A DNA stretch of 64,000 bases from Ammoniphilus oxalaticus (GTDB lineage Bacteria > Bacillota > Bacilli > Aneurinibacillales > RAOX-1), in assembly GCF_003609605.1 (NCBI RefSeq), contig NZ_MCHY01000008.1, forward strand, positions 1 to 64,000. The letters run 5' to 3'. The translations under genes and the position numbers were made by a program. The notes below the pieces were generated by a model. It saw nothing but the letters and a program-made list of their open reading frames with translations. It searched no databases and was not told where the DNA came from. Numbering within the stretch: the first letter of the stretch is position 1; every line of letters starts with the position of its first letter. Positions 7,926 through 16,832 of the stretch are shown here, one piece after another.

Positions 7926-9092
7926 TTAGGTCCTTTTTCTACCCGTGTTTCTCTTGCGACGTTGTCGTGTTTTTGAACGTTGCGAAACACGCTGTAAATG
8001 CCCGCGTGAATCCATTAAATATTTAGTGTAAAACAGCGGATTTAGCTTTGAAAGTAATGCTGTTTCTTTTTCGTTTAAGCGATCAAAAATTTCCCGGCCG
8101 GGTTTTGAATTGACTTCAATTAACCAGACCTTATGCTCGCGGTCGATCCCAACATCGATTCCTAATTCAACTAAAGGTCCGTGTTGTCGTTCTAAATAGG
8201 CGGGTAACATTGTTTCTATAATATGCAATTGTTCCTTAATGGTTTTTATTTGAGTCGAAGTATAGTTAGCGAGCATAAATTCGTTGAAAGGTAAGGCTTT
8301 GCCGCCGCCGTGGAGATTAGAAGTGATACTCTGCTTGGCGCCAACCCGAATCGCCTTGCCCGTTGTCGCCCACTGTCCCGATCCATCTTTTTGCGTTAAT
8401 AGGCGAATGTCAAAGGGAACCTCTTCTTTGTTGCGGAGGGTAAGGTAGGGTTGGATTAGATATTTCCAGCTACGCGCATAAGAGTGGAAAAATGAGCTGA
8501 ATTGTTGGATAGAAGGGAAGCTTCTACGGATGAGCGCATTCCGTCTCCCTCTCCCTTCAACACGGAGTGATTGAGCGGTTCGGGCTACTTTTAATACGCC
8601 AATCCCAAGAGAACCGTTAATCGGTTTTAAAATGATAGATGGGAACCGTTCCAACCATTCTACGAGTTGAGCTGAAGAGGAGTAGACTTCTGTTGGCGGG
8701 AGAAATTGGCGAAGTGATGGATGCTCCTTCAAGGTGTTAAACATTTGTAGTTTTCCTTTTAAGCCAACGCCCAAAAAACGAATAGATGGATCTTGTAACA
8801 ATTTTGCGACGGCTGGTTTATGTTGTTGGTTGTACGTTCTGCCAGAATAAAAACAGCGGTCATAAATGTAATTCGGGATCGGAGCGGTGACTGTGCTCCA
8901 TTTGCTCGTATCATCCCATGTGTACCCACGGACTGTTCGTGACTGAAAATCGACTTGATTGGGATGGAAGACGATAACAGAGATTCCTTCTCGCGTTCCA
9001 GCTTGAATCAGGGTTCTAAAAAAGGCTTTTTCGGGAAAGGGCGGTTGAGTTGGCGCATATACGGTCATAATTCCTAGCCAAGTATTGTTCAT
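7926..9092 (-). CDS. YheC/YheD-family ATP-grasp spore coat protein (paralogue 2, YheC-like)
   Basis: A short-form member of 388 residues starting directly with the core (WLGIMTVYAPTQ). Motifs: LKPINGSLGIGV, TSNLHGGGKAL, ELGIDVGIDREHKVWLIEVN and KPGREIF. The tail is strongly basic, ending QRSKTRQRRKRNTGRKRT, which is not part of the ATP-grasp fold and may tether the protein to an acidic surface or polymer. The start ATG lies 10 nt after the stop of paralogue 1 with AAAGGTGAG upstream. It most resembles the last gene of the operon (paralogue 5), which suggests duplication of a YheC-YheD unit. Confidence 0.85.
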   Translation of the reverse strand: MNNTWLGIMTVYAPTQPPFPEKAFFRTLIQAGTREGISVIVFHPNQVDFQSRTVRGYTWDDTSKWSTVTAPIPNYIYDRCFYSGRTYNQQHKPAVAKLLQDPSIRFLGVGLKGKLQMFNTLKEHPSLRQFLPPTEVYSSSAQLVEWLERFPSIILKPINGSLGIGVLKVARTAQSLRVEGRGRRNALIRRSFPSIQQFSSFFHSYARSWKYLIQPYLTLRNKEEVPFDIRLLTQKDGSGQWATTGKAIRVGAKQSITSNLHGGGKALPFNEFMLANYTSTQIKTIKEQLHIIETMLPAYLERQHGPLVELGIDVGIDREHKVWLIEVNSKPGREIFDRLNEKETALLSKLNPLFYTKYLMDSRGHLQRVSQRSKTRQRRKRNTGRKRT

Positions 9093-9102
9093 GACCCGTC
9101 AC

Positions 9103-10548
9103 TCACCTTTTCCTCCGTTTTTTTTGATTACGTTTCCGTCGCAACGCAATCAGGCTTGCTTTATTCGCATTGGAAGTAGATTTTGTCATGTTTTTTAAAA
9201 ATAGGCTATAATCGAGCAACTTCTTTACGGAAGGTCTCGTTTTTGTTTGTTCTGAAAGTACTTGATCATCATTTTTGGACGGTTTCGCATTGATTTCTAA
9301 CAACCAAATTCGTCCGCTCGTATCGACAGCGAGATCGATCCCTAACTCACCGAAATGTCCTTCTAATTCAGCTTCCAGCCCTTCGGCAAGCAACCTGGAA
9401 GTTTGGGAAAGTTGATTTCGTGTCGGCCTCGTTCCGCTCCACGGTCCCGCTGCCGCTAAAGCTTCCCCTACAGACATGATCGTTCCGCCGCGCGCAAGGT
9501 TAGAGACGATGCTTTGACTTTGCCCAATCCGACCGACAATCGAGGTCACGATCCACTTACCCGTACGATCTTTTTGAGCGAGCGATCTAAAATCAAGCGG
9601 GTTTCCATTAATGCGAATCAGTCGCAATCCTTGTTGAACCAAATAAGGGAACTTAGAAATACGCGGACCGATCGACGCGTGTAGTTTGGCAAGGCTAGAA
9701 TACGTTTTTTGAACAGTGCCGGCCATTGTGGAATACTGGCACGTAAAACCCTTTCCAGTTCTTGAAATGCGGTAAATCCCTTTGCCCAGACTGCCGTTTG
9801 CCGGTTTTAGATACACTTGAGGATAGCGCGAAACGGCTTCTTTTATCGTGCTAAATCCTTTAAATAACGTGGTGCCCGGCAAATAAGCGGATACTTGCGG
9901 ATTTTTGGAAAGCGCCTCATGCACTTGCCACTTATTAAGGAAGTGTTCATTGAAGTAATGGATCCCTTTTTTCTTGAAAGATTCAATAATTGCTTGATTT
10001 TCGGGTTTGTTTTCTGATTTCCTTGAGGCAAGTCGATTATAGATACTGTCTGGTGAGGGTAAGCGTCGTTGTACCCACTTTCCATTCATCCACGTCCATC
10101 CGTTAACGGTTTGATTTTGTTGGTCAACATCGTTTAATGTAAAGATATAAGCTAGAATTCCTTTTGACTTCGCCTCCTGAACAAGTTCCTTGCAAAATAA
10201 AGAGGCGGACCCGAAGATCCCTTCGGGGGTACGAATTAAACTTGTGATCAGAACACCGAAAACCGGACCAAGGTAAATTCTCCTACTTTTTGGTTCATAC
10301 TGAATATTTAGCTGAATTCCATTCGGAATACATAACTGTTCTGCCAGATCCTTACGTATCCGAATTAAAAAAGATTGACTTGTGAATGTTTGAACTCTGC
10401 TTGAGCTCTTTCTTTGTCCCAGGTGAATTGTAAGGGGGGAACGCGGGAGTTGCAGCAAATGTTGAAGCTTTGAACTAATCAGTAGGTTCGTCCCAGAAGG
10501 GAAGTCCGAATGTTCATCCACTTGTATTCCGGCGCAAACTTTTGACAT
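9103..10548 (-). CDS. YheC/YheD-family ATP-grasp spore coat protein (paralogue 1, YheD-like)
   Basis: First gene of the operon, 481 residues, long YheD-like form. The N-terminal domain (about residues 1-105) has two beta-rich halves, and the core starts at GPVFGVLITSLI. Motifs: YLKPANGSLGKGI, VSNLARGGT and ELGIDLAVDTSGRIWLLEINAKP. The C-terminus ends in a cluster of Arg and Lys (ALRRKRNQKKRRKR), like paralogue 2. I chose ATG 10548 because AAGGGGAA precedes it; an upstream ATG at 10566 lacks a site. A candidate sigma-K promoter lies 40 nt upstream. It is divergent from yheB, as expected from the conserved yheB-yheC-yheD neighbourhood. Confidence 0.85.
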   Translation of the reverse strand: MSKVCAGIQVDEHSDFPSGTNLLISSKLQHLLQLPRSPLTIHLGQRKSSSRVQTFTSQSFLIRIRKDLAEQLCIPNGIQLNIQYEPKSRRIYLGPVFGVLITSLIRTPEGIFGSASLFCKELVQEAKSKGILAYIFTLNDVDQQNQTVNGWTWMNGKWVQRRLPSPDSIYNRLASRKSENKPENQAIIESFKKKGIHYFNEHFLNKWQVHEALSKNPQVSAYLPGTTLFKGFSTIKEAVSRYPQVYLKPANGSLGKGIYRISRTGKGFTCQYSTMAGTVQKTYSSLAKLHASIGPRISKFPYLVQQGLRLIRINGNPLDFRSLAQKDRTGKWIVTSIVGRIGQSQSIVSNLARGGTIMSVGEALAAAGPWSGTRPTRNQLSQTSRLLAEGLEAELEGHFGELGIDLAVDTSGRIWLLEINAKPSKNDDQVLSEQTKTRPSVKKLLDYSLFLKNMTKSTSNANKASLIALRRKRNQKKRRKR

Positions 10549-10588
10549 GCTTATTCCCCTTCCCATTAGGCTTTCTTATACACTACTG

Positions 10589-10616
10589 TATAGTATGAGG
10601 GCGTTTGGAGCTTGGT
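10589..10616 (-). promoter_or_regulatory. Candidate sigma-K promoter of the YheC/YheD operon
   Basis: On the minus strand, CATACTATA (10597-10589) matches the sigma-K -10 consensus CATANNNTA. An ACC element begins at 10616, giving about 16-17 bp spacing. It lies some 40 nt before the first gene. This would place the operon in the late mother cell. No experimental support. Confidence 0.5.
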
Positions 10617-10673
10617 GATAAGAGTGGGCTTAGGCAGCTATAGCGAGTAAACTACTGTTACAGAGGTGATTGA

Positions 10674-11804
10674 ATGGCGTGGCCTATTTTGTTTTTAATA
10701 CAGATTACGATCGGGGCGTTGATCGGGGGACTGACTAATGAATTGGCGATTCGGATGCTTTTTCGTCCGTATAAAGCGTACTATATTGGCAAGTGGAGAG
10801 TGCCTTTTACACCAGGGTTAATTCCAAAACGGCATGAAGAGCTCGCTTTTCAGATGGGGAAATTGGTAGAGAACTTTTTAATTACGCCGGATGGCGTTCG
10901 AAGTATGTTAGAAAAGGGAGAAGTAAAGCAGGAAGTTATTGAGTGGCTGTTGCGTAAAATGGATGAACTAGAGGATTCAGAAGATACGGTGGAAGTGGTG
11001 TTAGCTAAATGGGGCATTTCCTTAGATAGCCAATTAGAAGAGGCGACAAAGCAACAACTTAAAGCGTTGATCATGAAGCAACTTGCTGATCATGCGGATC
11101 GCCCGCTTGAAGAGGTTTTACCGTATGGGATCAAACAGCAACTCGAATTGAAGCTAGGAGAAATCTCTCCCATTCTATTAAAGAAGTTTGGCGGGTTCCT
11201 TGCATCTGATGAAGGAACGGTCTTTATTCGGCAGATGTTAGGTCAGCTGGCTGGCGGGCTCGGTATGCTTGGGGGACTCGCTTCGATGCTTTTGTCGGAT
11301 GAAAAGGTTGTTAACAAGGTAAGGCATTCGCTCGTTGACGCATTTGAGAATAAAGAGCTTCAGGCCAAGTTGTCTGGTTTGATTCAACAGGAAATTCAAA
11401 AGGCATATAAACGGAATGTGGACGAGGTCGTTGAGTGGATTGGAAAAGAGAGGGTAGCCGATGGCATTCAGTTTGCGGTTGACAAAGTCGTTGCGTTTGA
11501 TCAGCTTCGGAATCTGAAAGTCAATCAATTGTTGAGCGCTATGCTGCCGTTGCTGCGCGCAAAAGTCCCTAGCGTTATAAACCGCTTATTTGATTGGGCT
11601 GAGTCCCATTTGGAACAAGGGTTGAAAAAAATCAACCTCACAGCGATCGCGGCCCGTCAGGTTGAAAACTTTCCTGTCCATATGTTGGAGCGGATGATCG
11701 TTAGCATCACAGGGAAGGAACTTAAAATGATTACGGTGCTGGGAGCGTTGTTAGGAGGGGTGATCGGGGCGATTCAAGCATTGCTTGTGCTGTGGCTTAG
11801 TTAG
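10674..11804 (+). CDS. yheB: DUF445 membrane protein YheB
   Basis: A 376-residue DUF445 protein. An N-terminal hydrophobic segment (about residues 4-24) leads into GGLTNELAIRMLFRPYKAYYIGKWRVPFTPG in pieces typical of the family, followed by a long amphipathic helical middle and a C-terminal hydrophobic segment (about 353-375). This topology suggests anchoring at both ends. Function is unknown; the B. subtilis homologue lies next to yheC and yheD, and the same neighbourhood is seen here with the coat operon divergent. AGAGGTG lies 5 nt before the start. Confidence 0.85.
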   Translation: MAWPILFLIQITIGALIGGLTNELAIRMLFRPYKAYYIGKWRVPFTPGLIPKRHEELAFQMGKLVENFLITPDGVRSMLEKGEVKQEVIEWLLRKMDELEDSEDTVEVVLAKWGISLDSQLEEATKQQLKALIMKQLADHADRPLEEVLPYGIKQQLELKLGEISPILLKKFGGFLASDEGTVFIRQMLGQLAGGLGMLGGLASMLLSDEKVVNKVRHSLVDAFENKELQAKLSGLIQQEIQKAYKRNVDEVVEWIGKERVADGIQFAVDKVVAFDQLRNLKVNQLLSAMLPLLRAKVPSVINRLFDWAESHLEQGLKKINLTAIAARQVENFPVHMLERMIVSITGKELKMITVLGALLGGVIGAIQALLVLWLS

Positions 11805-11879
11805 GTCTATATACAAGCAGGGACTGGTGTGGCAAAATATGGGTAGATATTTTGAAGAAATGAAAGCGGAGGGGAAAGT

Positions 11880-12572
11880 ATGAAAATTATTTTTCATGGA
11901 CATTCAACAGTTCAAATTACGACGCAGGATCATTCAATCATTATCGATCCATTTTTGGAAAACAACCCAGCTGCCAAGGCAAAAGCGGCAGACATAAAAG
12001 TAGATTATATTTTGCTGACTCATGGACATGCAGACCATATCGAGGATGCCGCATCGATTGCGAAGAACAATGATGCAACCATTATCGCCACGTATGAACT
12101 TGCTAATTATTTTGGGTGGCAGGGTTGTAAGACACAACCACTAAATATAGGGGGGACATTTCCGCTCCCGTTTGGCAGTGTAAAACTGACTCAAGCTTTT
12201 CACAGCTCAGGTTTAATCGAGAATGACAAGCAGGAAATCATCTACATGGGGATGCCAACAGGTTTGTTGCTAACAATCGAAGGCAAAACATTGTACCATG
12301 CTGGAGATACCGCTTTATTTGGAGACATGAAAATGATTGGCGAACTTCACGACATTGACCTTGCTTTTTTACCAATCGGAGATTTATTCACGATGGGACC
12401 CGAAGATGCCGTTCATGCGGCGCAGTGGTTACAGGCTAAGCAAGTTTTACCGATTCATTACAATACATTTGATTTTATTAAACAAGATGGCGCCGCTTAT
12501 ATCGAAAAGTTGAAAGAGTATGGGATTGGCGGACAAGTGATTCAACCAGGGGAAAGCATCACGTTCATTTAA
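11880..12572 (+). CDS. ytkL: Metallo-beta-lactamase fold hydrolase, UPF0173/YtkL type
   Basis: A 230-residue protein with the MBL motif THGHADH at residues 47-53 and further metal ligands in [12 protein letters not shown] and PIHYNTF. Length and motif arrangement fit the UPF0173 family of metal-dependent hydrolases (B. subtilis YtkL). Substrate unknown. The start follows GCGGAGGGGA. It stands alone between yheB and a terminator. Confidence 0.85.
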   Translation: MKIIFHGHSTVQITTQDHSIIIDPFLENNPAAKAKAADIKVDYILLTHGHADHIEDAASIAKNNDATIIATYELANYFGWQGCKTQPLNIGGTFPLPFGSVKLTQAFHSSGLIENDKQEIIYMGMPTGLLLTIEGKTLYHAGDTALFGDMKMIGELHDIDLAFLPIGDLFTMGPEDAVHAAQWLQAKQVLPIHYNTFDFIKQDGAAYIEKLKEYGIGGQVIQPGESITFI

Positions 12573-12599
12573 TAGCGTCATGAGCATTCATTGATGATA

Positions 12600-12648
12600 G
12601 AGGCTGTACTAAAAGGAGGAGGGACCTTCTTTGGCGCAGCCTCTTTCT
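12600..12648 (+). terminator. Intrinsic terminator after ytkL
   Basis: GAGGCTG (12600-12606) pairs with CAGCCTC (12637-12643), with further imperfect pairing inside, followed by TTTCTT. The loop region contains an A/G-rich and a matching C/T-rich strand, giving a long hairpin. Confidence 0.7.
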
Positions 12649-12794
12649 TGATTGCTGAAGCGCGCTGACGATAACTCTTCATTTTCGATCACCTCACATA
12701 GGTGAATGTTTTAGTCGTTAAAATGATGCGGCGCTGGCTTGAAATGAATCAGATTGGAGAAGATGGTCGTATAGAGCAGGAAGGTGAGGAGAAG

Positions 12795-14057
12795 ATGAGA
12801 TTGAGAAAGTTTTATATATTCTTTACCGCGGCGTTGATCGTTTATATTGCCGTGATCACTGTTTATCTAATCAACGCCCCCAGTTCTCTCCCGTTGGAAT
12901 GGCAAGGATCCGCAGCCGATCCCGCGACCTTTATGACGGAGGAACAATTACAGCAATCGGTCTCTTTTTCAAGAGAAAAGAATATCATTACGTTTATTTC
13001 AGGTCCGATCAAATGGGCGATCTATTTGCTTATTCTTGGAATTGGGTTATCCGCAGCCTATGCAAGAGGGATAAAGAGGATTTTCAAATGGAACATAGTC
13101 AACATTTTTTTGTTTTTGTTGTTGCTCACATTAACGACGACGATCTTGCAGTTCCCGCTGGATTATTATTTGTTCCAGTTGAGGCATGAATATGGCATCT
13201 CCACCCAACCGTTTTCAAATTGGATTTTCGATCGAATGAAATCGTTTGGAATTTCGTTAGTGATGATGACCCCGATAGTTTGGCTGTTTTATTTCATTTT
13301 ACGAAAGTCACCGAAACGTTGGTGGCTCTGGCTATGGGGATGTTCGATCCCGCTCATCTTGTTTTCTATGTATGCCAAGCCCGTCATCTTGGACCCGATC
13401 TTCAATGAATTTTCGCCGTTGCAAGATCAACAGCTAAAGCATGACATTTTGCAATTAGCAGAACAGGCGCAAGTTCCGACTCATCAAGTGTATGAAGTGG
13501 ACATGTCGAAGAAAACAAATGCGCTGAACGCGTACGTAACGGGTGTGGGCTCAAATACAAGAATTGTGCTTTGGGATACGACACTGCAAAAGTTGAAAAA
13601 GGATGAAGTATTGTTCATCATGGCGCACGAAATCGGTCATTACGCATTACATCACATGACTTGGTTGTTTTTCGGAACCATTTTTGCGCAGCTGGTCGCC
13701 CTTTATTTACTGTCGCTAACATTCCGCTGGACGGTGGATCGCTTTGGTCCCTTTTGGGGGATTCAACATCCGCAAGAGCTCGCCTCTTTGCCGATTATAT
13801 TGTTATTGTTTTCCGTGTTTTCGTTCGTGTCGATGCCGATTCAAAACGGTGTGTCTAGACATTATGAGCAAGCGGCTGACGTCTATGCGATGGACATGTT
13901 AGAGGATCACGATGCCGCTGTTCGTACGTTTCAAAGACTAGCAGTAGAAGGACTATCTGAGGTCAATCCGCCGCGTTTAGTTAAATATGTTCTGTATACG
14001 CACCCGACGTTGTATGAGCGGATCCTGTTCGCCCAGCAGTTCCAACGATCAAAATAA
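12795..14057 (+). CDS. M48-family membrane zinc metalloprotease (Ste24/HtpX-like)
   Basis: A 420-residue integral membrane protein. A first membrane helix (about residues 8-26), several more around 70-180, then the zinc site MAHEIGHYALHH near residue 277 and a further pair of hydrophobic helices. The third ligand is in HYEQAADVYAMDM. This is the layout of CAAX-protease-type M48 peptidases (Ste24). It likely degrades or processes membrane proteins. The start is ATG 12795 behind GGTGAGGAG; an upstream in-frame ATG has no site. It is 40 nt upstream of trmB, possibly cotranscribed. Confidence 0.85.
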   Translation: MRLRKFYIFFTAALIVYIAVITVYLINAPSSLPLEWQGSAADPATFMTEEQLQQSVSFSREKNIITFISGPIKWAIYLLILGIGLSAAYARGIKRIFKWNIVNIFLFLLLLTLTTTILQFPLDYYLFQLRHEYGISTQPFSNWIFDRMKSFGISLVMMTPIVWLFYFILRKSPKRWWLWLWGCSIPLILFSMYAKPVILDPIFNEFSPLQDQQLKHDILQLAEQAQVPTHQVYEVDMSKKTNALNAYVTGVGSNTRIVLWDTTLQKLKKDEVLFIMAHEIGHYALHHMTWLFFGTIFAQLVALYLLSLTFRWTVDRFGPFWGIQHPQELASLPIILLLFSVFSFVSMPIQNGVSRHYEQAADVYAMDMLEDHDAAVRTFQRLAVEGLSEVNPPRLVKYVLYTHPTLYERILFAQQFQRSK

Positions 14058-14097
14058 GATCAGGAAGGCGTACTATTTTATAAAGGAGAAGCAGGCA

Positions 14098-14739
14098 ATG
14101 AGATTACGTAAAAAGCCGTGGATTAAAGATGAGATCATCACGTACGATCGATGGGTGGTCAATGAACCGAACGAATACAGAGGTAGGTGGGATGAATGGT
14201 TTCAAAATAAGGCGCCAATTCATTTGGAACTAGGTACTGGAAAAGGGAACTTCGTCGTTACACTTGCCGAGAAGCACGCTGATTGTAATTTTATCGGCGT
14301 CGAGATAAAGGAGGAAGTGTTGATCGCCGCGGTGAGAAAATCCGTGGAAAAAGGGCTGAAAAATATCGCGTTCCTGTGGTTTAATATTAATGACATAGAG
14401 GACGTTTTCGCTAAAGATGAGGTGTCCAGAATTTATCTGAACTTTAGTGATCCGTGGCCAAAAAATCGCCATGCAAAGCGAAGGTTAACGCATCGCGGTT
14501 TCTTGGAGAAATATAAAAAGATCCTAAATAAAGGCGGCCAAATTCATCTTAAAACAGACAATGAGCCGTTATTTGAGTTCTCGCTTAATGAATTTAGCGA
14601 GCAAGGATTTCAATTGCGTAACATTACCTTTGATCTCCACAACAGTCGTTTTGAAGAAGCAAAGAAGGTTATGACTGAATATGAACAGAGGTTTGTTAAG
14701 CAAGGATTGAAAATTTATCGATTTGAGGCGGTTGTTTAA
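14098..14739 (+). CDS. trmB: tRNA (guanine-N7-)-methyltransferase
   Basis: TrmB of 213 residues, the usual length. It has the SAM-binding motif LELGTGKGNF, VGVEIKEE-like IGVEIKEE and the family signature DPWPKNRHAKRR followed by RLTHRGFLE. It methylates G46 of tRNA variable loops. Start at ATG 14098 with AAAGGAG 9 nt upstream. The open frame extends into the M48 gene in another frame, but that extension is spurious. Confidence 0.95.
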   Translation: MRLRKKPWIKDEIITYDRWVVNEPNEYRGRWDEWFQNKAPIHLELGTGKGNFVVTLAEKHADCNFIGVEIKEEVLIAAVRKSVEKGLKNIAFLWFNINDIEDVFAKDEVSRIYLNFSDPWPKNRHAKRRLTHRGFLEKYKKILNKGGQIHLKTDNEPLFEFSLNEFSEQGFQLRNITFDLHNSRFEEAKKVMTEYEQRFVKQGLKIYRFEAVV

Positions 14740-14824
14740 TTAAAAAAAACGAAAAGGTATCTTTCATAGCTTGCCTTCATATATCTCTATAGCATGGCTA
14801 AAATTGATGAAAGGCGGAAAAAGG

Positions 14825-15100
14825 ATGAAAAAAGTTCGGGCGCTAAGTTGCTTCATTCTTGCCCTCGGTCTGTTATTTTATGCGGCGCCTCGATTGCCGA
14901 TCGAAGGGTTCTCTGAAATGGCGACAGGGTTTAGCTTAATTTGGACATCCTTTGCGTTGCTTGTAATTGGAGGCAATTTACAATATGTCCTTAGGGATGG
15001 GCGAAGGACGCGAAGAAGATCTAAATCCGTTTCCTTTAAACAGGAACAGCCAAACGCTCGTGTTGCTTCAAAAAAAAGAAGAGTGTCGATTGATTTGTAA
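14825..15100 (+). CDS. Small two-helix membrane protein, unknown function
   Basis: A 91-residue protein. Two hydrophobic stretches (about residues 6-21 and 33-53) form a hairpin, followed by a basic cytoplasmic tail (RDGRRTRRRSKS, KKRRVSIDL). I do not recognise the family. Start at ATG 14825 with AAAGGCGG upstream. It follows trmB by 85 nt and ends 1 nt before a terminator hairpin, so it is probably the last gene of this transcript. Confidence 0.6.
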   Translation: MKKVRALSCFILALGLLFYAAPRLPIEGFSEMATGFSLIWTSFALLVIGGNLQYVLRDGRRTRRRSKSVSFKQEQPNARVASKKRRVSIDL

Positions 15101-15133
15101 ACAAGGGGGTTCAGTGAACTCTCTTGTTTTTTT
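15101..15133 (+). terminator. Intrinsic terminator
   Basis: ACAAGGGGGTTCA (15101-15113) pairs with TGAACTCTCTTGT (15115-15127) including G-U pairs, followed by seven T. Confidence 0.85.
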
Positions 15134-15239
15134 AATTGTTGCTTAATAAGATCAGTTGTGACTATAATCTAATGTAACAGACTGGTACAGATGGGGAGAA
15201 ATTTAATAGAACAACAAATAAAAAGTATAGGTGATACAC

Positions 15240-16553
15240 GTGGCTACGAAGCATGAACAAATCATTCGGCATATCGAAACGTTGGAGGTAGGGTCCAAGA
15301 TTTCCGTAAGACAAGTGGCTAAAGATTTAGAAGTGAGCGAAGGGACAGCCTATCGAGCGATTAAAGAAGCGGAAACGCAAGGGATGGTTAGCACCATTGA
15401 GCGGGTCGGAACTGTCCGTATCGAAAAGAAGCAAAAAAAGAATATTGAGCGGCTTACTTTTGCTGAAGTGGTTAACATTGTTGATGGCCATGTAATCGGG
15501 GGAAGAGAAGGACTTCATAAAACGCTAAACAAATTTGTCATCGGCGCGATGAAGCTGGAAGCGATGATGAGATATGTGGAGCCGGGCAGTCTATTAATTA
15601 TCGGAAACCGGTACCAGGCTCACAAATTGTCTTTACAAAATGGGGCGGCCGTGCTGATTACAGGCGGGTTCGATACGAGCGAAGATGTGAAGAAATTATC
15701 CGATGAGTTGCAACTTCCGATTATTTCCACAAGTTATGATTCATTTACCGTAGCCTCTTTAATCAATCGGGCGATCTATGATCGATTGATTAAAAAGGAG
15801 ATCGTAATGGTCGAGGATATTCTAACTCCCGCGAATGCAACATTCTATTTGAATATGAGTCATAAGGTGAAGGATTGGCATGAACTCGTCAAAGACGTTG
15901 GTCATGGTCGGTTTCCTGTCGTTGATGATCAGTTGCGCATTCATGGGGTTGTAACGCCTAAAGATGTAATGGGCATAGACGAAGCTGTCATGATTGAAAA
16001 GGTCATGACAAAACATCCGATTACGACGATGCCGCGCGTGTCGGTTGCTTCTGCGGCTCACATGATGGTCTGGGAAGGGATTGAATTATTGCCAGTCGTT
16101 GATAACCATAAAAAGCTGCTCGGGATCATCAGTAGACAAGATGTGTTAAAAGCGATGCAGTATATTCAGAAGCAACCGCAAAATGGCGATACGTTTGCCG
16201 ATCAAATTATATCGCGATTTGGGGAGGAAAAACTAGACGGGGGACAGATTCTGTTTCGAGGGGAAGTGACTCCGCAAATGACCAATCACTTAGGAACGAT
16301 TTCAAGTGGCGTGTTGACGACGATCATTTGTGAAGCGGGCAGTCGGGCTTTAAAGCAGCAGCGCAGAGGGGATATGGTTCCTGAAAATATAACTGTTTAT
16401 TTTTTAAAGCCACTCCAAATCGAGAGCGAAATTGAAGTGAGACCGAAAGTGATGGAGATTAGTCGTAAATTTGGTAAAGTAGAGGTGGAGATTTTCCACC
16501 AAGGCATTCTTGTCTCAAAGGCGATGATGACGACCCAGGTCGTGGAAAGATAG
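15240..16553 (+). CDS. ytoI: CBS-domain regulator-like protein YtoI
   Basis: A 437-residue multidomain protein: N-terminal winged helix (about residues 1-60, with VSEGTAYRAIKEAETQG as recognition helix), DRTGG domain (about 70-185, GAMKLEAM...LIIGNR), two CBS motifs (about 195-310, FPVVDDQ and LPVVDNHKKLLG), and a C-terminal hotdog/4HBT-like domain (about 325-437). This is the architecture of B. subtilis YtoI. CBS pairs commonly bind adenine nucleotides, so it may sense energy charge or (p)ppGpp-like ligands; this is inference. I start at GTG 15240, preceded by AGGTG; an earlier GTG (15231) is part of that site. Confidence 0.85.
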   Translation: MATKHEQIIRHIETLEVGSKISVRQVAKDLEVSEGTAYRAIKEAETQGMVSTIERVGTVRIEKKQKKNIERLTFAEVVNIVDGHVIGGREGLHKTLNKFVIGAMKLEAMMRYVEPGSLLIIGNRYQAHKLSLQNGAAVLITGGFDTSEDVKKLSDELQLPIISTSYDSFTVASLINRAIYDRLIKKEIVMVEDILTPANATFYLNMSHKVKDWHELVKDVGHGRFPVVDDQLRIHGVVTPKDVMGIDEAVMIEKVMTKHPITTMPRVSVASAAHMMVWEGIELLPVVDNHKKLLGIISRQDVLKAMQYIQKQPQNGDTFADQIISRFGEEKLDGGQILFRGEVTPQMTNHLGTISSGVLTTIICEAGSRALKQQRRGDMVPENITVYFLKPLQIESEIEVRPKVMEISRKFGKVEVEIFHQGILVSKAMMTTQVVER

Positions 16554-16565
16554 ACAGGCTACAGG

Positions 16566-16594
16566 CAGACCATCTCGCGTTGCGATTTGGTCTG
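16566..16594. terminator. Terminator between convergent ytoI and ytpI-operon
   Basis: CAGACCA (16566-16572) pairs with TGGTCTG (16588-16594), with an inner TCGC/GCGA pairing. A T-rich stretch follows on the plus strand. It lies between convergent genes. Confidence 0.6.
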
Positions 16595-16598
16595 TTTG

Positions 16599-16832
16599 TT
16601 ATGGTTTTTCCTGTTTGTAAAAACGTTCTCCCGTTTTGGGGTTGTAGTAAACGGTTGTTTTGATGCCTGTTACGGGATCGATATTCACTTCTTGTGTGGC
16701 TATAAAACCATTTGGAACTTCATTGCCGTGGTTCCTATTAAATCGTTTGTCATATATGAAATAGCCAAGTAAAATACAGGCGACAGCAAATAAAATTTGT
16801 AAGACGGAGAAACCGAGAACGAAGTCAATCAT
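16599..16832 (-). CDS. Small membrane protein, 77 residues, unknown
   Basis: One N-terminal membrane helix (about residues 5-26, LGFSVLQILFAVACILLGYF) followed by a soluble tail with VPNGFIATQEVNIDPVTGIKT and YYNPKTGERFYKQE, which looks like a short beta-hairpin segment. I do not recognise a named family. Its ATG overlaps the stop of the UPF0145 gene (ATGA), so it is translationally coupled. Last gene of a three-gene minus-strand operon. Confidence 0.65.
   Translation of the reverse strand: MIDFVLGFSVLQILFAVACILLGYFIYDKRFNRNHGNEVPNGFIATQEVNIDPVTGIKTTVYYNPKTGERFYKQEKP

Noticed and set aside
11238-11528. Minus-strand 96-codon frame inside yheB
   Set aside because: Mirror of the yheB reading frame, without start signals or recognisable motif.
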